Shown here in pieces: positions 1 through 4,914 of a DNA stretch of 7,553 nucleotides. How positions within the stretch are numbered: the first letter of the stretch is position 1; the number at the start of each line of letters is the position of its first letter. The notes under the pieces were generated by a model. That model made no database searches. It was given only the letters and a program-made list of their open reading frames with translations, and was not told the origin of the DNA. The stretch is from Syntrophomonadaceae bacterium (GTDB lineage Bacteria > Bacillota > Dethiobacteria > DTU022): NCBI GenBank assembly GCA_007136055.1, contig SLHT01000035.1, forward strand, positions 1 to 7,553, given 5' to 3'. A program made the position numbers and the translations under genes.

Positions 1-8
1 AAAGCGAA

Positions 9-37
9 TTAAAAATTAACCGGACTTAGATTATAGA
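9..37 (+). promoter_or_regulatory. Possible weak sigma-A promoter for tdh
   Basis: A TATAGA box at 32-37 (5 of 6 to TATAAT) lies 17 bases after TTAAAA at 9-14 (4 of 6 to TTGACA). This would start transcription near 44 and give a leader of about 45 bases before the tdh start. The -35 match is poor in AT-rich sequence, and the window begins only 8 bases upstream, so this is a guess based on spacing. Confidence 0.25.
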
Positions 38-87
38 TAGCTTACCAGAAGCACATTAACAACTATTAAACAGGAGGGACAAGAAAA

Positions 88-1050
88 TTGAAAAAAATTT
101 TAGTAACCGGTGCTCTTGGCCAGATTGGCACTGAGTTGGTTCCCTATTTACGGAAAAGGTATGGCACTGATAACGTCATCGCCTCTGGCAGGAGAATAAA
201 AGAAGGCTATGAAAGGGTAACCGAAACAGGCCCCTTTGAAGTGCTTGATATCACCAACCGTGAAAAGTTTTCTGCCGTAATCAAGAAACATGGGGTGAAC
301 TCTGTGTATCATCTCGCATCCATGCTTTCTGCCACCGGTGAAGAAAACCCCCAGGCTCTCTGGGAAGTAAATATGAACGGTTTGATCAATATTTTAGAAG
401 CAGCCAGGGAATGCAATTGTTCCATTTTCTTCCCCAGTTCAATAGCTGTCTTCGGTCCGGATTCTCCTAAAGATAAAACTCCCCAGGAGACTGTAACCAG
501 GCCTACCAGCATTTACGGTATCTCGAAGATATCAGGCGAATTGCTCTGCGATTACTACCACAGCAAATACGGCCTCGATATTCGCGGGCTGAGATATCCG
601 GGTGTTATATCTAACGACGCCCTGCCGGGCGGGGGAACTACCGATTACGCTGTTCACATATTTTACGATGCCATTAAACACGGTAAATATACCTGTTTTT
701 TAGAAGAAAACAGCTCAATCGATATGATCTACATGCCCGATGTTCTTAAAGGCGCTGTACAATTAATGGAGGCTGACCCCGATAAACTGAAGCACCGCAA
801 CGCTTTCAATGTCTCGGCGATAACAGTTACACCAAAGGAACTTTCTACCGAAATCAAAAAACATATACCAGATTTTAAGATCGACTATGAAATCGACCCG
901 GTCAGGCAGGCCATCGCCGACAGCTGGCCAAATTCACTCGACGATTCAGCAGCGCGGGCCGAATGGGGCTGGAACCCGCAGTATGACCTGGAAATGATGA
1001 CTGAGGATATGCTCAGGGTACTAAGTGCAAAACTTAATCAGGTAAGCTAA
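88..1050 (+). CDS. tdh: L-threonine 3-dehydrogenase, NAD-dependent, short-chain dehydrogenase type
   Basis: It oxidises L-threonine to 2-amino-3-ketobutyrate with NAD+ in the cytoplasm, the first step of threonine breakdown to glycine. The 320 residues form an extended-SDR/epimerase-like fold. Visible features are the dinucleotide loop GALGQIG (8-14), an active-site serine region PSSIAVFG (116-123) and the YxxxK pair Y143/K147 in YGISK. Signatures I recognise from animal and Flavobacterium-type threonine dehydrogenases are LRYPGVIS (168-175), PGGGTTDYAV (180-189), RQAIADSWP (273-281) and DDSAAR..WGW (285-295). These separate it from generic UDP-sugar epimerases, and it is unrelated to the zinc MDR-type Tdh of E. 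coli. The start is TTG, set by AGGAGGG at 72-78 with a 9-base gap. Length is normal and intact. The kbl gene next door performs the following step, which strongly supports the assignment. Confidence 0.93.
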   Translation: MKKILVTGALGQIGTELVPYLRKRYGTDNVIASGRRIKEGYERVTETGPFEVLDITNREKFSAVIKKHGVNSVYHLASMLSATGEENPQALWEVNMNGLINILEAARECNCSIFFPSSIAVFGPDSPKDKTPQETVTRPTSIYGISKISGELLCDYYHSKYGLDIRGLRYPGVISNDALPGGGTTDYAVHIFYDAIKHGKYTCFLEENSSIDMIYMPDVLKGAVQLMEADPDKLKHRNAFNVSAITVTPKELSTEIKKHIPDFKIDYEIDPVRQAIADSWPNSLDDSAARAEWGWNPQYDLEMMTEDMLRVLSAKLNQVS

Positions 1051-1126
1051 GTCTATCTTTTCGCCTGAAAACAACCTTGATGGGCTGCCTTATAACAAAA
1101 TTATTCGAAGTTAGATTTGACTGCAG

Positions 1127-1185
1127 AGGTTTTAGGTTTTCGACTTTTCTCTTCCGGTTTCTAACCTCTATCCTCTGACTACCAA
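1127..1185. repeat. Degenerate 7-base periodic repeat between tdh and kbl
   Basis: Two exact tandem copies of AGGTTTT (1127-1140) and a 3-base break are followed by pyrimidine-rich heptads in register: CTTTTCT, CTTCCGG, TTTCTAA, CCTCTAT, CCTCTGA, CTACCAA (1144-1185). AGAGGTT (1125-1131) is also a perfect inverted partner of AACCTCT (1163-1169), so the tract could fold as a 7-bp stem with a 31-base loop. No T-run follows, so it is not a terminator. The rest of the 1051-1204 gap shows no gene. Confidence 0.5.
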
Positions 1186-1204
1186 TATAACGGAGGCCGT
1201 GCAT

Positions 1205-2392
1205 ATGTCCAAACAAATTATAAAAGACTTTAAGGGACAATTTACCGAACTTCAGGAACAGGGGCTGTTTAAACAGGAGCGCATTATTAACAGCCCCCAG
1301 TCGTCAGAAATAAAAGTATCAACCGGAGCAGAGGTATTAAATTTTTGCGCAAATAATTATCTGGGCTTATCGAATCACCCGGCAGTAATCAAAGCGGCAC
1401 AGGAAACAATGGATAATTGGGGCTACGGCCTTTCCTCTGTCCGCTTCATCTGCGGGACTCAGCAGATTCACAAGGAACTTGAAAAAGAAGTTTCCGCATT
1501 TTTACATACAGAAGATACCATCCTCTACGCCGCTTGCTTCGACGCTAACGGAGGAATATTCGAACCGCTGCTTGGAGCAGAAAGCGCTATTATTTCCGAT
1601 GAACTTAACCATGCTTCAATTATCGACGGTGTTAGACTCTGCAAGGCAGAACGGTTTCGTTACCGCCATTCCGACATGGAAGAATTGAAAGACTGCTTAA
1701 TAAAAGCCCAGTCAGCTAAATACCGCATCATCGCAACCGACGGTGTTTTTTCCATGGACGGGGATATCGCCAAACTTCCTGATATCTGTAAGCTGGCTAA
1801 ACAATATGACGCCCTGGTTATGGTTGATGACAGTCACGCTACCGGCTATATCGGGAAAACAGGGCGCGGCACCTTTGAGCAATTCGGTTTGGAAGGAAAA
1901 ATTGACTTAATCACCACTACATTCGGCAAAGCTCTCGGTGGGGCAATGGGCGGTTGCACTTCGGGCCGTAAAGAACTAATTGAAATGCTGCGCCAACGCT
2001 CACGGCCTTACCTCTTCTCCAACTCACTGGCCCCGGCCATAGTCGGGGGGACCCTGAAAGTTCTGGAAATGCTTGTTGGATCTACTGAACTGCAGGATAA
2101 GGTTACGAATAATGCCGCTTACTTCCGGCAAAAAATAATTGACGCCGGTTTTACTATTGTTCCGGGTGATACCGCGATTGTACCGATCATGCTATACGAT
2201 GAACGACTGGCCCTGAAAATGGCCGACATGATACTTAAGGAAGGCATTTACGTAATCGGTTTTGCTTATCCGGTTGTGCCGAAAGGAAAAGCTCGTATCA
2301 GGGTTCAACTCTCTGCCGCCCATGAAAAGCATCATCTTGACAAGGCTGTTTCCGCTTTTATAAAGATCGGCAAAAAGTTGGAGGTTATATAA
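1205..2392 (+). CDS. kbl: Glycine C-acetyltransferase (2-amino-3-ketobutyrate CoA ligase)
   Basis: This PLP enzyme cleaves 2-amino-3-ketobutyrate with CoA to glycine and acetyl-CoA, removing the unstable product of the upstream Tdh. It belongs to the alpha-oxoamine synthase family with ALAS, KBL, BioF and SPT. Numbered from the ATG, visible features are ANNYLGLS near 49-56, the CFDANGG segment (111-117), the ring-stacking His136 in NHASIIDGVRLCKA (specific to KBL rather than BioF), the PLP-binding Asp208 and His211 in VDDSHATG, and the Schiff-base Lys242 in TFGKALGG. The 395 residues match the usual length of about 397. A frame-matched GTG lies 6 bases upstream at 1199, but GGAGG at 1192-1196 is only 2 bases from it and 8 bases from the ATG, so the ATG is preferred. 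No clear terminator follows. Confidence 0.95.
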   Translation: MSKQIIKDFKGQFTELQEQGLFKQERIINSPQSSEIKVSTGAEVLNFCANNYLGLSNHPAVIKAAQETMDNWGYGLSSVRFICGTQQIHKELEKEVSAFLHTEDTILYAACFDANGGIFEPLLGAESAIISDELNHASIIDGVRLCKAERFRYRHSDMEELKDCLIKAQSAKYRIIATDGVFSMDGDIAKLPDICKLAKQYDALVMVDDSHATGYIGKTGRGTFEQFGLEGKIDLITTTFGKALGGAMGGCTSGRKELIEMLRQRSRPYLFSNSLAPAIVGGTLKVLEMLVGSTELQDKVTNNAAYFRQKIIDAGFTIVPGDTAIVPIMLYDERLALKMADMILKEGIYVIGFAYPVVPKGKARIRVQLSAAHEKHHLDKAVSAFIKIGKKLEVI

Positions 2393-2435
2393 TAAAAGAT
2401 AGAGGTATTAAACTGTCGCCGCATGTAGTCTAGTT

Positions 2436-2767
2436 TTATACCGGCCTTTCTATGAAAGCCTTCACTCTCTGATGTAGGTAAGCAAATGTCTTTGGCAACT
2501 CTTCCGCCTCTAAGAAGTCCAACAGAATGGAGTTAAGCTTTTCCGGTGATGTCTCCATCGGACAGTGCCCCTCGTTTTCTTTGACTGCAAATCCGGAAGA
2601 AGGGATTAATTTTTGCAATCCTTTGCTTTATTATGGCAGGCAGCCCTCCCTGCGGTTGTCAGGTTAAACCGCTGTCCCCAGTCAACAACTAATTCAACAT
2701 TAAAATTTGCCATTCCTACAAAGATATGTCCCCAGGAATACCTAGGCAGCAATAATCTGCGAACTAA
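2436..2767 (-). pseudogene. Remnant of an alpha/beta hydrolase (C-terminal part, frameshifted)
   Basis: The minus-strand frame at 2436-2618 encodes about 60 residues ending an alpha/beta hydrolase: LQKLIPSSGFAV, then NEGHCPM, whose His would be the catalytic histidine, then PEKLNSILLDFLE. A stop lies just upstream in that frame. In another minus-strand frame, open from 2767 to 2609, I read ELVVDWGQRFNLTTAGRA followed by HNKAK. This resembles the LVVWG..D.LTP strand preceding the final helix in this family. The two frames join if one A was lost near 2621-2626 (GCAAAGGA from GCAAAAGGA). The N-terminal half with the nucleophile elbow GxSxG is absent, and no ribosome site fits an in-frame start. 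I infer a decayed gene. An independent 60-residue protein starting at TTG 2618 is less likely. The rest of the 2393-2842 gap shows nothing else. Confidence 0.6.
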
Positions 2768-2842
2768 TTAAAAGACGATGAAGGAATCGCAGGGCAAAAT
2801 AAAGAAGGGTTGATAAGACTTTAATTTCAGGAGGTATTTTTA

Positions 2843-3187
2843 ATGAGTGTAATTGAGAAAGCAAAAGAATTAGGCCAGGAAATTCGCAAAACTGAGCAAT
2901 ACCAGGAACTGGAAAGAGTTTCTGAAAACATGCAGTCAGATTCAGAGGCGAATCAAATGATCAAAGAAGTTCAGGAACTTCAACAGCAAATTCAATTTGC
3001 CCAACAGTCGGGAGTACAGCCCAGCGAGGATCAAATTCAGCAGTTTAACGACTTAAAAAGCAAAATGGACACTAACCTGACTATCCAGGCATATGCCAAA
3101 GCCCAGAACGAGTTTAGCCAGTTTATGCAGGAAGTCAATAGTTCCATTAGTGAAGGAATCGATCCTCACTCTGATAAAGAAGCATAA
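2843..3187 (+). CDS. YlbF/YmcA/YheA-family small helical protein
   Basis: The 114-residue acidic, Gln/Glu-rich, all-helical protein fits the Com_YlbF family (YlbF, YmcA, YheA of Bacillus) in length and pattern. The N-terminal helix is KAKELGQEIRKTEQYQEL, followed by the alternating SDSEANQMIKEVQELQQQIQ helix (32-51), a short linker with PSEDQIQQFNDLKSKM (60-75) and a C-terminal helix ending in a loose acidic tail. No signal peptide or membrane segment is seen. In B. subtilis, YlbF and YmcA act with YaaT on RNase Y-dependent mRNA processing. YheA-like members, which this one resembles more, have no firm role, so the function here is open. AGGAGGT at 2829-2835, 7 bases from the ATG, fixes the start. 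The gene stands alone, with pseudogene debris upstream and a strong terminator downstream. Confidence 0.85.
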   Translation: MSVIEKAKELGQEIRKTEQYQELERVSENMQSDSEANQMIKEVQELQQQIQFAQQSGVQPSEDQIQQFNDLKSKMDTNLTIQAYAKAQNEFSQFMQEVNSSISEGIDPHSDKEA

Positions 3188-3208
3188 AAACAGATCGATA
3201 GCTATTCA

Positions 3209-3228
3209 GGCAGCAGGAAACAGCTGCC
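3209..3228 (+). other. Small hairpin between ylbF-like gene and its terminator
   Basis: GGCAGC (3209-3214) and GCTGCC (3223-3228) pair perfectly around an 8-base loop, 21 bases after the stop codon and just before the main terminator stem. There is no U-run, so it may only protect the transcript's 3' end. Chance occurrence is possible. Confidence 0.35.
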
Positions 3229-3233
3229 GGTCT

Positions 3234-3287
3234 AAAAGAGAGGCCTGCGTTACCTTTCAAGACAGGGAGCGCAGGCCTCTCTTTTTG
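3234..3287. terminator. Strong bidirectional Rho-independent terminator
   Basis: AAAAGAGAGGCCTGCG (3234-3249) is the exact reverse complement of CGCAGGCCTCTCTTTT (3270-3285). This gives a 16-bp GC-rich stem with a 20-base loop and a run of five T on the + side (3282-3286). The A-run at the 5' edge (3234-3237) supplies a U-run on the other strand. The hairpin therefore ends both the ylbF-like gene (+) and the convergent usp operon (-), which stops at 3329. Confidence 0.92.
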
Positions 3288-3328
3288 TAAGAATATCTAT
3301 TTACATAAACGCAGAAGCGATTTATTTG

Positions 3329-3769
3329 CTATTTAACAATTAATACATTTTTTTCGGTACAGTGAGCGACCTTATTGCTCACACTGCCCAGAAAAGCCTC
3401 TGAGATTCCCCTCAAACGATGACTGCCTAAAATTACCAGGTTATAAGGCCCCTTGTCAGCCATTTTACAAATTCCGTCTGCAGGAGCTTGTTTACCAACC
3501 AGCACTTCTGTATTTGTCTTGATCCCTTTTTCCTTCAATCTCTCGGCAGCTTGCCCTACAACTTTTTCTCCTTCAGCTTTCATGTTTTGTCTAATCTGCT
3601 CCCAGTATTCATCAGACATATGAATACTGATCCGGCTTTTAAAATCATATTCACCTGTAACATTAAGAACAGTTACTTCCGCCCCTAAAGCTTTTGCAAT
3701 CGTAATCGTTTCATCAATTACTTTTTCCGAATGCTCCGAACCGTCAATTGCCAGCAAAATCTGGTACAA
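3329..3769 (-). CDS. Universal stress protein, UspA family, with altered ATP motif
   Basis: A single-domain Usp of 146 residues, cytoplasmic, usually dimeric, in a family linked to survival under starvation or redox stress. The N-terminal beta strand and phosphate-region Asp appear in ILLAIDGSEHSEK (4-16), and the C-terminal strand in NVLIVK. The family nucleotide motif Gx2Gx9G(S/T) is present only in part: it begins GSHR at 115-118, so the second glycine is Arg118, while G128-S129 are kept. ATP binding may be weakened, which is inferred. The start is TTG, set by GGAG (minus strand, at 3779-3782) with a 9-base gap. It is the second gene of the operon, 42 bases after its paralogue, with which it aligns end to end without gaps (70 of 146 identical by my count), indicating tandem duplication. 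Confidence 0.92.
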   Translation of the reverse strand: MYQILLAIDGSEHSEKVIDETITIAKALGAEVTVLNVTGEYDFKSRISIHMSDEYWEQIRQNMKAEGEKVVGQAAERLKEKGIKTNTEVLVGKQAPADGICKMADKGPYNLVILGSHRLRGISEAFLGSVSNKVAHCTEKNVLIVK

Positions 3770-3811
3770 TTGTACTCACTCCTTTATGATAGTTAATATA
3801 TTTTGCCGATT

Positions 3812-4252
3812 TTACTTCACTACCAGGACGCTTGTACAGCCCATATGAACTACTTTATTGCTAACGCTGCCTAAAAACATTTCTTTAATACCCCGCAGGC
3901 CACGGCTTCCAAGAACAATTAGATCAAACTCACCTTCTCCGGCCAGTTTACAGATTGCATCAGCAGGGGCCTGGTGCCCGATTACTGCTTTGGTTATAAC
4001 ATGCAGACCCCTGTCCCTGAAAGGCTTCGCCGCCTCCTCAACTAGTTCTTCAGCTTCCTTTTTCAGATGCTTATTGATCCTATCCCAGTTGTCATCAGAA
4101 AACTGCAAACTAACACGGGGACTAAAGACATACTCACCGACAACAGTAGCAATAGTTACTTCCGCATTTAGGCCCTCTGCTAAAGCCAAGCCCTTCTCCA
4201 CCACTTTTCCAGTATATTCAGAACCATCGACCGCTAACAAAATCTTTTCCAT
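3812..4252 (-). CDS. Universal stress protein, UspA family, complete ATP motif
   Basis: A 146-residue single-domain Usp and first gene of a two-gene operon with the paralogue downstream. The N-terminal strand and nucleotide-site Asp lie in ILLAVDGSEYT (4-14). The full Gx2Gx9GS motif is present at 115-129 (GSRG, then LGS), so this copy should belong to the ATP-binding class of the family. Both paralogues share GHQAPADAIC-like and FLGSVSNKV blocks and an unusual insert of the form SDxxWxxI near 52-59. The ATG start follows GGAGG (minus strand, 4262-4266) by 9 bases. A good promoter lies 28-56 bases upstream. The substrate or partner cannot be told from sequence. The pairing with a sequence-altered paralogue suggests a possible heterodimer, which is inference only. 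Confidence 0.94.
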   Translation of the reverse strand: MEKILLAVDGSEYTGKVVEKGLALAEGLNAEVTIATVVGEYVFSPRVSLQFSDDNWDRINKHLKKEAEELVEEAAKPFRDRGLHVITKAVIGHQAPADAICKLAGEGEFDLIVLGSRGLRGIKEMFLGSVSNKVVHMGCTSVLVVK

Positions 4253-4279
4253 AGTTTTAAACCTCCACCCTTTTTATAA

Positions 4280-4308
4280 ACTATACCAATATTCTGTTAC
4301 TTGATCAA
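4280..4308 (-). promoter_or_regulatory. Sigma-A-type promoter of the usp operon
   Basis: On the minus strand TTGATC (4308-4303; 4 of 6) and TATAGT (4285-4280; 5 of 6) are separated by exactly 17 bases, placing the start near 4273 and giving a short leader that contains the GGAGG of the first usp gene. The -35 box sits inside the 8-base palindrome TTGATCAA (4301-4308), which might be a protein site or chance. Confidence 0.65.
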
Positions 4309-4312
4309 CCAA

Positions 4313-4724
4313 TCAGGTGTGAAAACCTTTTAAATTGGCCTCAGCAGGGTTGCCGCCCTCCCATTCCATCTGCAAGCTTTTAACGCTGCAGTATGAAGCC
4401 GGGACAGCACAGGTCTTATATTCATGGCCATCATCCGGAGGATCAATTACCCCGGGCACCTCCACAACCCCTTTACATCTTACAGCGCAGCCATAGCAGG
4501 TGTCCTTTTAAATTAAAAATAGTTTCTGTCATGTTCATACCGGTAGTCTCTTTTGCGCCCTCGGGAAAATAACCCGATTTCCAGCTTCTTGTTGCCAAAA
4601 AACTAAACCGGTTCAGACTCTCCAGGGCGCTATCTGTACCATGCTCTGCCTGGCTGTCATCAATACCCCTTCCATTAGAGGACTTTTTCTTGTTAGAACA
4701 GCCAAATATGGTTGAAGCTATCTG
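4313..4724 (-). pseudogene. Remnant of a tungsten aldehyde:ferredoxin oxidoreductase (AOR)
   Basis: Intact AOR enzymes bind tungsto-bispyranopterin and one 4Fe-4S cluster and oxidise aldehydes to acids. Here only a middle piece survives, in two minus-strand frames. The first (4724 to about 4510) reads TIFGCSNKK, like the family's VMGSKNLK, then EHGTDSALESLN, then LATRSWKSGYFPEGAKETTG, like LPTRNFQ.G.FEGA..ISG. The second (about 4507 to 4313) reads KDTCYGCAVRCKGVVEVPG, giving the cluster motif CxxCxxxC (4498-4475), then DDGHEYKT..V.ASYCSVKSL, like the family's GGPEYET...GSNCGV.DL. The frames join if one A was inserted in the A4 run at 4506-4509. It ends at TGA 4313-4315. No start, no ribosome site and no N- or C-terminal domains are present, and the VMGSK and HGT blocks are closer together than in intact family members, suggesting an internal deletion. 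It occupies most of the 4253-4914 gap. Confidence 0.75.
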
Positions 4725-4739
4725 TCAATCAGTTATAAT
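4712..4739 (+). promoter_or_regulatory. Sigma-A-type promoter for the baeRF-like gene
   Basis: TTGAAG (4712-4717; TTGA core of the -35) and a perfect TATAAT (4734-4739) are 16 bases apart. The predicted start near 4746 leaves a leader of about 170 bases before the ATG at 4915. The -35 box overlaps the upstream edge of the AOR remnant. A nearer promoter inside the AT-rich leader cannot be excluded. Confidence 0.55.
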
Positions 4740-4751
4740 ATAATTAAGAAA

Positions 4752-4889
4752 AGGTAAGGTAATAAAATAACGAGGCAAAATAATGCAACAACTGCAATAA
4801 CTTAAAACCTATCATTCTTCCTTAACTTGATCCAGGAATCAAAGCCAGATAAGTAAAATGCAAATTTAATGTTATTTATTTTCTTACCT
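4752..4889 (+). promoter_or_regulatory. Long-range inverted repeat in the leader of the baeRF-like gene
   Basis: Bases 4752-4771 can pair with 4871-4889: seven perfect pairs (AGGTAAG with CTTACCT), a G-U, one mismatch, six pairs, a bulged A and four pairs. The arms enclose about 99 bases, including a small TTGAT/ATCAA hairpin (4827-4842). The 3' arm ends 11 bases before the AGGAGG ribosome site. It could be a structured leader, the ends of a small mobile repeat, or chance in AT-rich DNA. I do not recognise a known riboswitch class in it. Confidence 0.35.
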
Positions 4890-4914
4890 GCCATTATTAA
4901 AGGAGGACGTTTAA

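Noticed and set aside
1077..1105. Possible separate promoter for kbl (TTGATG with AT-rich sequence after it)
   Set aside because: The TATAAC box is only 8 bases from TTGATG, and the 17-18 base spacing gives no good -10 box.
2606..2660. Alternative hydrolase frame reading GLPAIISKGLQ (one-base insertion in AATAAA)
   Set aside because: It also gives plausible residues but meets a TGA a few codons upstream. The other frame stays open much longer and matches the expected preceding strand, so it was preferred, though the choice is not certain.
2606..2713. A 35-codon minus-strand ORF starting at ATG 2713 as an independent small gene
   Set aside because: No ribosome site at proper spacing, and its sequence fits better as the upstream part of the hydrolase remnant.
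2810..2840. TTGATA and TATTTT as a promoter for the ylbF-like gene
   Set aside because: The -10 candidate would overlap or follow the ribosome site, leaving no leader for translation.
3858..4304. A 148-codon + strand frame opposite the first usp gene
   Set aside because: It is antisense to a clear Usp gene, Ser/Pro-rich and without a ribosome site. It also runs across the usp promoter.
4301..4308. TTGATCAA palindrome as a regulator operator
   Set aside because: An 8-base palindrome in AT-rich DNA is common by chance, and there is no extended symmetry around it.
4601..4724. N-terminal lipoprotein reading (IASTIFGCSNKK as a lipobox)
   Set aside because: It looks like a lipobox, but there is no start codon or charged hydrophobic signal. 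The segment aligns better with the AOR VMGSKNLK block that precedes the HGT motif.
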